This document shows positions 12,809 to 24,041 of a stretch of DNA of 64,000 nucleotides, one piece after another. Origin of the DNA: Cucumis sativus (lineage: Eukaryota; Streptophyta; Magnoliopsida; Cucurbitales; Cucurbitaceae); contig NC_026657.2 in assembly GCF_000004075.3 (NCBI RefSeq), positions 39,914,732-39,978,731 of the forward strand, in the 5' to 3' direction. The notes under the pieces are model-generated. The model had not been told where the DNA came from. It was given only the letters and a program-made list of their open reading frames with translations, and searched no databases. The position numbers were made by a program, and so were the translations under genes. Each line of letters starts with the position of its first letter. The stretch's first letter is position 1.

Positions 12809-15800
12809 CTAATTTTGAACCATCCATTGCATAATATCTTCTCGAATACCGTGATCGAATCTTCGTCTTCTGTCGTTTGTTTTCAATCCATGAGAGCCAC
12901 AAATGCTAAACTGTCTGTGTTGAATCACAATCCCAGTTGGCTTTCTCTGTCTCATGATCATTGCAATGGTAGGGAAGAAAGGCTTAGGCCATCTATGTAC
13001 TGATGAAGTAGACGCCAGATATTGATCGAATTTTTGACCAATCACTGCTCGAGTGCTGGCTCGATGTTTCAAGTAGGAGTTAGAAACCTTCTTCATCATT
13101 TTCATGCCTGTATTGATACTGCCACTGGGATGCTCTTGAGTCTCAGCAGATGGTTTCCTTCTATTAAGCCATCGCGAAATCCAGCTACGAAGATTCCTAT
13201 TAACTTTTATGTCTTGGCGCTTAATGGTCTGATGAACTTTCACAGTAACATCAAACACGGCACGGGTTCGTCTGCAGTGAGGAAAAAGAGCTTTCAATTA
13301 GCAGTTTAAAACTAACAATAATTCGTACTAGCAGAAATATAATACTGGTAGTCCTAAAGTTCTTATGGAATTGTGGTTACTTCATGGAGAAGCCAATACT
13401 ACAATGTCCTTTCTAAATCAGAATTGGCAAATCCAATGTTCCAAGTTCTTGGACATTGATAAGAAATCAAAGAAATCCCAATATCTAAATGATAAGAAAC
13501 TCTTGACTCATGAGCATCAGATGTAAAATCAATGTTGAACAACAAGATTAAAAAAACTCAACCCCCACAGTCCGGAAAATAATTTGATCTCAACCCCTGA
13601 GATAAACCAGATTACTGATAACTTGAAACTTCCATCAACTCGTGATTTTCAAACACTCCACAACCAAGATAGAACAATGATCACTTGAATAATGTTACAA
13701 ATATTCATGCAACACAATAAAATCCAAAATTGATCTATATTTCCACATTTTTCACGTCTTAATACAAATTACATAGCTTTATAGCTTCAAAATAAAATCC
13801 TCGATATTCCATCAGGCATATCTAAGGGTTGTAACCTTCTAAATTTATGACGGTAAATGATAATCAACCATTGTGAAGATGTAGCATTAAAATCACACAA
13901 AAAGACTTAAACTCTAAAATACATTAAATAAACACCATAAATCTAATTTTTTTTGTTTTAATCAGCCAACCATATTTTTGTAACCATTGAAGAGTTATGA
14001 AGCCCACTCGAAGCATTTGTTCCATAGATAAAAGTTTCATCTCACTTGACTTCCCTTAATGTTCTTGACAACATGTATGGTTCTTTTCCTTGACCCTTTC
14101 TTCAAGTTCATATATGGCGTTATTGAGATTCTTCCGTTCGTATTTTTCAGGTATGGCTTGACAAGAAACATATGAAGAAGTGGTGGGTAGAATGAAGCCA
14201 TTGCCGTGTGGATCTAGAAATAACTTGAGCCTTCAAAGTTGATCAAACTAATTACATATTTTGTGATTTTACATTAATAAGGTTCTACCATAAAACTTAA
14301 GCAAGTGGGCAGTATCATATTATTAATAACACCCCAGCTCATTACATGGAATTTCCATCTGAAAATACGATCATTTCAAAGGGAACAAAAAGAGAGATCA
14401 ATATTGATATTTTCATTCTCCATACTTGCAAGAAAATAAAAAGGGAAGGAAAAAAACCAAGGAGCTGACATGAACCGACCTGCCAATTCAATTTCCGCAT
14501 CATCAAATGCTATGCTACTATGTATAATCAATGTTTTAGGAGGTTACTCAAAGGTTTCCTTTTTGTTTTACCACAACTTTCACTAAAAAATTGAAAGAAC
14601 ACGTACAGAAAAAAAACAAGCCCACCACCATAAGAGCTCCCAATTAAAGGTTTCCTTTTTCAAATAAAATAACAAAATTCACATCTTTCAATTGCCACCC
14701 ATATTCTTCAATGAAAATTACTAACACGCACAGGGTTGACCCACTTGCTATTTTTTGTTTGTCATAAGCTATGGAGGTAAAGGTAGAATAGGCTTAAATT
14801 ACTCTTCAGGCCTTAACTCATCGTATTAAAAGGATAATGTGAGACGCGGTATTTTGAGAATAGATAACGAGTTGATATTATCCTTCAAGTTCTATTCACT
14901 GCCAGTAATGGAGGTGCAACGATTCTAAGCCTCAGCGTGCACCCCTGGAAACATTTGAGAACATCGTACTAAACACTTCAATCTACAAAGAAATCACGCC
15001 ATACCAATTATTTCACCATAAAAATGTAGAAGTAAAATATAAAATGATCATCGTGAAGTCAAAGATACTGTGAATCCTTTTAAGATGGTAGTCATTGATT
15101 AGAAGCACAGCTGATAGCTAAGGATAGGGTAGAAGCAATCTTAATCCAATAGGATGTAGGATTCCATAAGCATTTCTCTACACCTTATAGATAATTTCGT
15201 GGTGAAAAGGGGGACTGTGCAAATACAACTGAGCAATAAAAATTGAAATTGTCGTGTAGCAGATCTATGTAAAGACAAGAAAAATTATTAAGTAATAAGT
15301 GAAATGCTAGGCATTGCATCACACAAAATGGAAAAATTGGATTCATTGCCAATTTGTTCCATTTTCTAGATATTGTTTAGAATTTTTTTTAAAAAAAATT
15401 CATTAATAAAACTATGAAGGAAAAGAAGACCACTACACTACCAACCCCAAAATGTGGCCCAGTGGCAAGGATTCACATGTTTTGGGATGCCTCTGAAAAC
15501 TTGCGGATCTCCCTTAAGGTTAGAATTTAGAAATTTTGGAGGCGTGATCAATGGGGCAATGTTTAAATCTTCTATTATAACATTTGAAGTTCTCAAGGAT
15601 TATAACCCACCCTTAGCTACAGTAAAACCATTTGAAAACCAACATTACATTGTCTGCAATATTTACTATTATGTAACCATCTTCTCTTCTCTCCTCTTTT
15701 GTATGCACCCCAATTACAAACTATTATAAGTCAAATTAAAACAGTCTACACATCAAACACAAACTATAACTATTGACTACAATGGCCAACTTTAACACCT

Positions 15801-16511
15801 ACATAGCCCCTTAGTAACTTAACCTATTTACAGGTTCCAGACAGGGAAAACCTCCCTAAAGCTTATTGGAAGTGGGTCATGATTGATTATAATGCAAGAG
15901 GTGGGACATCATTAACACCCCATATATCAAAAGAAAAAGAAGACCACTACCTAATCACCAATTCACAGGCCTATTGCCTAACACATGGCCACGAAGAGTA
16001 TTGCAGAGTCCTAATTCACTTTATTTTCCACAAAATATCACTTTACAAGCCTCAACCATTGACCACCCACATGTTCCAAACGTTATACTTCAATTGAAAC
16101 TTCCCTAACTTAATCACCCAAAAACTCCTGCCTACACTCTAGACTCTACAGAGAAAAAGAAGAATTCCACATCTCAGACCATATAGTCCTTCCCTAATAA
16201 ATAAGTCGATAAAAAAATTCCATAAAAAATGAAATCAAGCAAATGTAAAGTTCATCACCATTGCCACTAGATTGTGTTTAACCAGATGTAGAAAACGTAA
16301 GCATATGCATATGAATCTGAAAATCATGTACAGAACAGAGGGGTTCAGAAGCGTTGAGATTAAACAGAATGGGAAAATACCCGCGAAGAAATTGACGAAT
16401 CCGTGGGTATTTGGGGGAAACAATACGTCGTTGAGTTTTGAGAGCGAGCTTAAAGGCTCGCTTGAGGCCCAAGAAATAAGTTGTTGCCAACGCAATTTCC
16501 CATAACACCAT
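12809..16511 (-). CDS. Conserved plant protein of unknown function, 197 aa, two exons
   Basis: Exon 1 is 16511-16381 (MVLWEIALATTYFLGLKRAF..., 43 codons plus 2 bases). Exon 2 is 13271-12809 (starts A/CGA ACC CGT, 153 codons plus stop). The donor CGCGG/GTATTT and acceptor CCTCACTGCAG/ACG join in phase to read FLRGRTRAVFDVTVKVH. I recognise this as a small plant family beginning MVLWE...FLGLKR and containing RTRAVFDVAVKVH and NRNLRSWISRWL, with no assigned function. Visible features are a hydrophobic N-terminus (residues 2-16, possible membrane contact) and a strongly basic remainder. The GTG just upstream is not a likely start, so ATG 16511 is used. Site-II elements lie about 130 bp upstream. 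The family match is from memory. Confidence 0.75.
13272..16380 (-). other. 3.1-kb intron of the 197-aa protein gene
   Basis: Non-coding between the two exons. Both strands hold only short ORFs without family resemblance (for example 15454-15729 and 15879-16097, plus strand). A probable retro-insertion occupies about 15437-15950. Confidence 0.65.
15421..15950 (+). mobile_element. Probable SINE-type insertion flanked by 16-bp direct repeats
   Basis: AAAAGAAGACCACTAC occurs at 15421-15436 and again at 15935-15950, as expected of a target-site duplication. Just inside the left copy the plus strand reads TGTGGCCCAGTGGCAAGG (about 15453-15470), close to an RNA polymerase III A-box (TGGCNNAGTGG). 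A B-box-like GCGGATCTCCC follows about 50 bases later but lacks the central TTCGA. The insert is about 500 bp, long for a SINE, so it may be composite. Confidence 0.4.
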
Positions 16512-16637
16512 TTTCACTTTCTTTTGCTTCTCTTCTGCTTATTCATCATCTTCATATTCATCGTCTTCCTTCTTCTTCGGTTTAAGCTAACCAAAAATGA
16601 TCGCTTCAATATCAAACATTTGAATGTGTGTTCCAAT

Positions 16638-16676
16638 GGGCTTTAAAGGCCCAACATACAATAATGGCCCAATTGA
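16638..16676. promoter_or_regulatory. Site-II (TGGGCY) cluster for the 197-aa protein gene
   Basis: ATGGGCTTT, AAGGCCCAAC and ATGGCCCAAT lie within 40 bp, about 130-165 bp upstream of the ATG at 16511. Repeated GGCCCA/TGGGCY elements are TCP-binding sites common in promoters of broadly expressed plant genes. No clear TATA box is seen. Confidence 0.5.
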
Positions 16677-16679
16677 CCT

Positions 16680-19380
16680 TCCATAACACCATATTTGTTT
16701 CACTAACAATTGTAGAACAATATGTTACATAAATCATCTCTTAAGTATGAGTTTTCATTATAATTAACACAACACCTCCTCCACCGTCTTCTCCGATATT
16801 ATCTTAAATCATCAACCAAATTTAATATAATATCTAATACATATGAAGAAATTCTAATACTTTTATCAATTTTTTCTACAAATAGAATTGATTAAGATTT
16901 ATATACGAGTGATCAAACTAAAAGTTTAAATATGCAATTGAAAAAAATTTCGTGAGAAAAACATGCAACTAATCAAAACACCTAATTTAAATTCTAGTGC
17001 AGAAGAGTAAAATTATTGTTGGAGTGTGTGTTCATGATGTGTATATATGGATAAAATACATAGTAAACAAATACCAACTTTCAAGAATTTTGGATGTTAC
17101 TGAATTGATTAGTAGCATGCAATCCACTAGAAGTGTATCCGTGATGAAACTATAGTTAAGGACAGTTTTAGCTAGATGTAAGTCATATACACTGTGAATG
17201 AAGTAATAATATTTGGAATATTCCAAAGGTCAAATTCTAGGATGCTTATCAAATTAAATTCAATTTAGACAATGCAATAAATGTAACCAAGAGCAACAAG
17301 AGAAGAACAGTAGTTTATAAAGCCGATAAGTTGGAATAGATAAACAAGGTACAATAGTGTTTCAATCTTCTGAACGTTATATCTTAGGCAATGTGACTAA
17401 ATCATATCAAGATAATGCATGACTTAGACACGGGTAAAATTCTTCTATTCTATTTGGACTTGTATCAAGTTTCTTTAGAAGTTTTATGCAATTTTATAAT
17501 AAATTGCGAACAAATTATTTATCCTATTGTGCTATTTATTTCTAAAGGTAACATGACCATCATATTTCTATGCTTTTAGGTCTCATATTTTTTTTATCTT
17601 TAGCTTCAATAAAGAAAATGGCGAGCAAGGTGGAATAAGTTGTAAGCATTGTTTAAAACCACAATACCATAGGGTTTGCACATTGTTGAACCCGTTAGAG
17701 AATTTAGCTTGTGATCACATATAACCAAACTAATTTCATTAATTTAGAAATCATGTTTACAATATGTATATGGAAGTTTAAAGAATGCAAGAATGAGAGC
17801 ATAACAAAATGAAAATAGTTGTCAGAGAACGTGAAATATAGACACTGATCTTGAATCAACTTCACACTTTTGATACTCGTTCTCATGGGGTAGGGATGAT
17901 TTGAAACTAATATTCTTAAGAGGAACTTTTGGTCGTTAAAAAGTTATAGATTTGAATGGTGGGATTTTTCCTTTACAGTACTGAAAATCATGGATGGAAT
18001 CTTTGATACTCAAAATAAGAGGGTTTTAATTTCTTTCTTTTATAGACTTCAATCAATTGGGAAGAGGGCGAAGGTGTTGCCTACGACATTTTTTTTGTTT
18101 CGTTTTTACGTTTTGAAATACTTGATTTGTAATCTTAAACTTCGGACACAAACTAAAAAAGAAAAGAATTTCATTTTATATTGGATGCTCTAACGATTAA
18201 CACATTTCTTTTCCTATAATGATGAAAAAGATTTAACTTTTACCTCGAGAGAACAACGAACTAATTGAGAAGATCACATTTTTATATCAAATGTACGGTG
18301 GGTCCATTCTTAATTATAAAATTTAGGCATATTGCCTTTTGAATCCTATGCTTAATTACAATTTATGTCCAATCAATTTTAAAAGTTTCTTTTAAACATT
18401 GTTTTAGTCCCAAAATTGAAAATTCTCCAATCACTTTCAAATGAATTTTTATCTCTATCTTTGTTTTTATATCTCTATATACTTGAGCAAGGAATAGTTT
18501 TGATCAATTTTTAAGAGTATAAAGATGAAGATGTACCAAAGTAGAAAGAAATTACGAAATATATACACGATTTTGAAAGTGTAATAACTAAAATAAATCA
18601 AACATTATTTTCTAATAAACGGTGATGGGTGTTAGAAGAAAGACACACATTTCACTCGAGTATAAGAAAATGTACCATAGTAAGAAAGTTATATCAATAT
18701 TTGGTTAGTTTAAATGACATTTTAACACATTGAATTCTATTAGCGACAATGTTTTAAATGTCACTGACAAAGAATGTTGAAGATAACAAAAGAAATATTG
18801 ATAAAATTTAGATATATGATCTAGAAAAAATATTTTTAGTAAGCAATTAGTTCATATAATATTAAAAAACTATAATTTACATTATATTAATGATATTTTG
18901 TTGATATCTATAATTTATATTTTGTTTAAGTTTAGTAAGAGATAATGAAAACCATGATTTAATCGACTTTTCAATGTCCACTCCATTAAACATAAGTAAA
19001 TGTCGACAATAATTTAAAACCCTAATCTTAGGAGCTAAATTAAAACTTTTAAAACATTAAGTGTCAAGTTGATAATTAATCTCTATTCTATGTTTGTATC
19101 TATTGATAAGAATTAATATTTGAGTTTGTTTTAACCAAATTGAATATAGTCAGTTTTGTAAATGATCAACACACACTATGAAAGAGTAAGAAGGTATAGT
19201 TGGTTAGTTGATTTAAATCGATTTAAGCCTTTAAATTTTGTTCGGTGTGACATATATGGATTAATTTAAAATAAAGGGGTGAAAATATAAAAAACGAGGA
19301 GAGACTGAGGGGTCAAATTGTAAAAGTTGAATATGAGGAGGGGGAAATGGAAAAGTAAGATTAAAAAGTAATGAGGGGTG
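16680..19380. other. Intergenic, no gene seen
   Basis: AT-rich DNA between two divergently transcribed genes. No ORF has family resemblance and I recognise no RNA gene. Confidence 0.6.
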
Positions 19381-19444
19381 AACTAAGGCTTTGGCTTTCA
19401 GTGAGCAAACATTGCTTCTCTCTCTCTACTTCTCTCTCTCTACC

Positions 19445-20105
19445 ATGCAAAGGCAATCTCTAGGTTCACCAGTTTCCAAGCTCCACGGCCATGGCGCCGG
19501 AGCAAAGTCCGATGAGGATCCGGCCGACGATCAAAAGCGCAAGAAGCACTCTCCATCTTCTTCCTCAATTCTCAACTACGGCGGACAAGACGACGATAAA
19601 TCCTCTAAATCTTTCCGATTCTCATTTCCCTCGCCTTCTCCTCCGCGCCAAGAGAAGTTAGTTCACGCCATACCTATTCTCACCATTATCTGCTTCCTCA
19701 TACTTTACATCTTCTCGCACAGTCCTTCGCAGTCAGGTATATATACCTAATTCCTCTCATCGCAATAATCGACAATATACTCGCTCTTTAGTTTCATTCT
19801 AATAGGTCGTTTTTAATCGTTTCAGATTTGGCGCAGTTTCACGGATTCAAGCATCCTTCACAACAATTAGGTATAATGTAGTAAAGGATTTTCACAAATT
19901 GATGTATTCTCTGTGTGATTTCTGTAATTGAACATTTTGTATATATATTTGTCTTTTTTTAGCAGAAATCAAAGCCGATGGAGACGAACTTATTCTTCCC
20001 AAGAAAGGCAACATTCTAGCGATTCAAAGTTTCCGTAACCTAAAAGAGATTGAAAAATCATACTCTCTTAAATCTCGCCCTCCGCGGAAACTCGCCGATT
20101 TCTAA
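19445..20105 (+). CDS. Small single-span membrane protein of unknown function, 158 aa, three exons
   Basis: Exons 19445-19736, 19826-19870 and 19966-20105 join in phase with GT-AG borders. The start is ATG 19445 (MQRQSLGSPVSKLH), right after a CTCTCT-rich leader; a Met 54 bases upstream is in frame but lies in that leader. Residues 1-75 are polar and low-complexity, with KRKK and a serine run. Residues about 78-97 (LVHAIPILTIICFLILYIFS) form one clear transmembrane helix. The C-terminal part ends in a conserved-looking KGNILAIQSFRNLKEI...RKLADF block. I recall similar plant proteins ending in a basic ...RKIADF motif, without known function. The charge pattern suggests a type II, endomembrane-anchored protein. 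The last exon has a TTTAGCAG tandem acceptor, so a 159-aa isoform with one extra Ala is possible. Confidence 0.8.
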
Positions 20106-20640
20106 ACTCTCTGCATTTCCATTTATCTGACCTTCCGGTAAACTCTCACGAACTTCGTTTCCGCCGTGCGGATTCACTCACCGGCGCGTGTGCATCCATA
20201 ACTTTTTTCTTTCCAACGCCTCCTGTACATCAAATAATCCGTCAGATCATTAAATTGTTTTTTATTTATTTTTTCTTTCGCTTTTACTATTTTTTTGTTC
20301 GCCTCTGCATACGCCGGCGGCGCTTATGTAACATCCGACGAGATACTCTCAATTTAATCTAAACAAAGAATGAACATAATTTATCAGCATTAGATCAGTG
20401 AGCAGAATCACTAATCAACGCGCTATATTTTCGGCGGATGTGGAGCGCGTGAAGGCCGGCACCGGCGCGGCGGAGATGGAAATGGAATCCAGCTGGAATA
20501 TATATTTATCACTTATCATTTATTTTTCGACTTTCCGAATCGGACCGTTACGGCATTGGGAGAAGGACCTCAAGATGCCAGCTGGAAAAAAATGAAAGAG
20601 TCGCTGACGGTATCAGGTTCTTTCTTTCTTGTATATTTAT
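20106..20640 (+). other. 3' flank of the 158-aa gene with a GC-rich island
   Basis: After the stop at 20105 the DNA stays unusually GC-rich to about 20600, including GGCCGGCACCGGCGCGGCGG near 20453-20472. A 65-codon ORF (20398-20595) crosses it, but its protein resembles nothing I know. It may be a long 3' untranslated region or a separate non-coding transcript. Confidence 0.4.
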
Positions 20641-21085
20641 TCTTAGGCCCTCCATCTATTGCCTATTTATTTTCATTTAATTTACTTCTTCTTGGCCTCT
20701 CTCATGTCAAAGTATATTAGGACCCTTTAGTAGTTAGTAGACTTAAAATAAAGAATAATTTTCATAAATATAATATTTACCTTCTAGGTAACAAAACGAA
20801 AAAGCCACTAAAACCATTTAAACCTGTGTACTTTGACAAATAAATGGATTAAAATTGGAGATTTGAAAGGAGAGTAGTAAAATAAATGGATTGGAGGAGT
20901 GATAAAAGTAATGAAGGAGTAGAATGTAAATTAACCATAAATGGGAAAGATTGATGGTAGTTAGAGAGTAGATGTGTGAATTTTATAGAAATGTTGTAAT
21001 GAAATTTGTTTGTCGGTAGATGGGACTTTTTCAAAAATAAACAAATATGTAGATATAGATATTAGTTTTGATGTGTAATTAAAAA

Positions 21086-21108
21086 GGGGGGGGGGGGGGG
21101 GGGGGGGG
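21086..21108 (+). repeat. Poly-G run of 23 bases
   Basis: Twenty-three consecutive G residues preceded by AAAAA and followed by CC, in otherwise AT-rich DNA. The length may not be exact, since such runs are error-prone in sequencing. Confidence 0.9.
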
Positions 21109-23111
21109 CCGATTTCATAAATGGTAGGAGTACTTTGAATTTTAAATCACTTCTTTGTCCTATCCACTTAATTAGAATAAAATAAGATCTCATTGCAACC
21201 AAATCAAAGTAATACAGTTTTTTTAAAATGATAATCTATTCTAACCTCTTTGTTACGTTGATTCAAAATTGAAAAGGAAATATGCATATTTTATGTCTAA
21301 TACAATACACTATTATTTGTATTTAGATAATAATGTATCTTGGTCTATTAATAAAAAAATGAATCTTTTGGGTTAGGCTATTAGAGTAGAACATTGCATT
21401 AAGGTATTTTTTTGTTACATGTGAATATTCAAACTATAGTCGACTAATTTCATTAAAAATCTAGCTTGACCATACGACAACAATTAGATGCCAGTGAAAC
21501 TTGTGAGATATTAAATTTGAAGTAGATGGACACCTCGTGGATTAAATTTATAACTTCTTAGCATTTTATTAAGGTCATGTTGGGAATGTGATGTCACACA
21601 CTAATTAATTAAAGAGAAGCATAGATATACAAGTGAAGACAATTATCTCCATTGTTATTGAGTATAGTACATCGTGGGATGAAACCAAAGCCAAAAAATT
21701 TATGTACAAAGTGGACAACATCATACTAACTCACGTTTTCACAAATTTTAACCTTTCTATTTTTGTTAATCATAAATTTGACTTTTAATCTTTTGTTTTA
21801 GTTGGCTTGTGATAATGTATACCTAAAAACGCTATAAAAAGTTTTAATCATTCAACATTCCAAAAGTAAAAGTAATAAGAGAACAAATTAGTGACCTACA
21901 CTTGAGGAAGTCAAAATATATACATATACACCCTTTTGAAATTCATATTTAAAATAAGTGAGTGAACAGTTGTCCACTAAAAAATCCAACTTCTTGTTCT
22001 TGCTGACATTTTTCTCACTAAAAACTTCTTCCACGTGGCAACCAATATTTAAAATAGTTTACCTCTATTTTGGAAGTCTGACTTTAAGTCTAAACAAGTT
22101 GATGTATTATGTTTGGTTATTTATTAAAAAAAAAAAAAAAAACAGAACGAGTCTTTCGTGTAAAATCTCAAATTTAGAAGAAAGACATGAATGGATCAAA
22201 CCCACGTCTTAAAAACATGAAAGTATAATTAAAAAAGCTTAAAAGAGTTTAAAATCATTACTGTTTATACCAACAAGATACACTCATCTTTTCAATTGCT
22301 CAATTTATAAGAACTTCAAAAGTGCTTATGTCATAACTCGGAACAATCTTATATTAAGTGAAATTTTTATAAGAAGATGATAAATTGAAAGACTAATGAT
22401 CAATTAAAAATTCAAGTTGGAGAAAACTAATTAGATAATAAAGAAAGACTAATCCAATTAGAGATGAAAAACATTCAAATAATTCCACAAGTTTGGTTAA
22501 ATTATAAATCTATTGTGTGAAGTTTTAAGGTTTCATGCTCAATGAATTTCTAAACTTATTCGTCCTTGAATTTTCAAGTTTACTTAAACAATTTTTTTAA
22601 AAAAAGAATTTTATAACCTTATTAAACATGTGATCCAATTTTTCTTTTTTATTGAAAAAAAATTAAAAGACTCGTAAGTATTAGCACATTACAAATTTTC
22701 TGATACGATAGTATTGTAAAATTAGTGGAGGTGTATACGTAAACTTAGGTAAAGATGAATGAATAACATAAAAGGTAATTAATGTTAAATAAAAGAGTTT
22801 CTTCTTTAGAAAGAAAAGAAGAAAAAGATAAACTTTTATAAAAGAAGAAAAAAGATAGTAAGATAATTATTATTGTATGGTGTATGTAATTAATTAATTA
22901 ATTAAACAAACACATAGATATAGAGATTAGAGAACTTTAAGAGGCAAATTGAACTTAGATTTACAATAATTTTGAAATGAGATTTATTTGTGGAGTTGAG
23001 AGAATTTAAAAAAGAAAAAACTTTAATCTAATTTAATAGAAGAGTAAAGGAAAGGGAATTAAAAATAAAATGTGAAGTGTTGGGTAAGGAATTGATGGAG
23101 TGGGTACGGCC

Positions 23112-23197
23112 CACGTGGCATGATGTGATTTCCTTCCTAATGCTTTGGATATTGATGATTAGGTTTCTTGTGGGTCCTACATCTATTCCTTACGTGG
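23112..23197. promoter_or_regulatory. G-box/ABRE-like pair without an assigned gene
   Basis: CACGTGGC (23112-23119) and TACGTGGACC (23191-23200) are ACGT-core elements of the bZIP/bHLH-binding type, 80 bp apart. A pyrimidine-rich stretch follows at 23205-23255, as at a promoter. No convincing coding region follows on either strand. Confidence 0.3.
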
Positions 23198-24041
23198 ACC
23201 CCATAGCGCTTTTCTTTGCCCTTTCCCTTTATTTTTCTATTCACTCTCACTCATGGTTTTGTCTTTTGTACAACCCAAAGTTCAAATTTTAGCATTTCAC
23301 AACTTGTGAATGATTTAAATAGGCAAAGGCAAAGGCAAAAGCATTTAAATGAGATTTTTTATCACGTTCGGGGCTATCCAGATTTAATTTGGCAGTCATG
23401 TGATAACATTTAAAGTATGTTACCTTAACGTAGCACAGCAAGAGAAAACGGTAAGAATCCATGCATAGCCTTCAGCACAGAGGCGCTGCAAAGATTTTTC
23501 CGAACCCAGCGTACGTGATGCTGCGATGTAATTTAATATTAATGCCTAGTAATGAAAAAGCCTCAAGGCCCGGACTTAGGGACTTCACAAAAGGCACGAT
23601 CTCTCCTGGGAGATGTAGATAGATAACTTTATAAAATACAACAAGAATTCCATTAAATTTCAATTAAGGTACACATCTCCATGAGCCCTGCTATGAGTTG
23701 TTTTATGGATTAGTACTGGATCCGTGAATTAAATCCTTTCATCGTCGATAAAAAACATTTATCTTCACTCGAAAACATTTTTTGTAAGCACTTGATAAGT
23801 TAATTCAAACATGACCTAATAAGAGGTTAGAAGTGGGGTTTCACATAATTCAGTAAGCAAGGTTTCGTTTGGACAAGTATTTGCAAACCCTTTACATCTA
23901 CAGAAGGAAAAATTATAGATTGAGAAAAAGGAATTGATTACTTGATTGGATAAATGGGATAAATGAAACCCAGTATTGTCCAAAGGCAGCACAATCACAA
24001 GATTTCTCCAAGATGAAAATCATTCTCATCAATCTGATCCA

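Larger units (their letters stand above)
20641..24041. other. Intergenic, no gene seen
   Basis: Mostly AT-rich. It holds a 23-base G run (21086-21108) and two ACGT-core elements near 23112 and 23192 beside a pyrimidine-rich stretch. A less AT-rich patch at 23450-23620 opens only a 63-codon ORF on the minus strand without family resemblance. Confidence 0.55.

Noticed and set aside
12647..13003. 118-codon ORF on the plus strand
   Set aside because: It lies antisense to exon 2 of the 197-aa protein gene, whose minus-strand frame has good splice borders and a family match. The plus-strand protein resembles nothing.
23450..23620. Possible organellar DNA insertion or RNA gene
   Set aside because: The patch is less AT-rich and has repeated GGC/GCC words, but I could not match it to any rRNA, tRNA or organellar gene.
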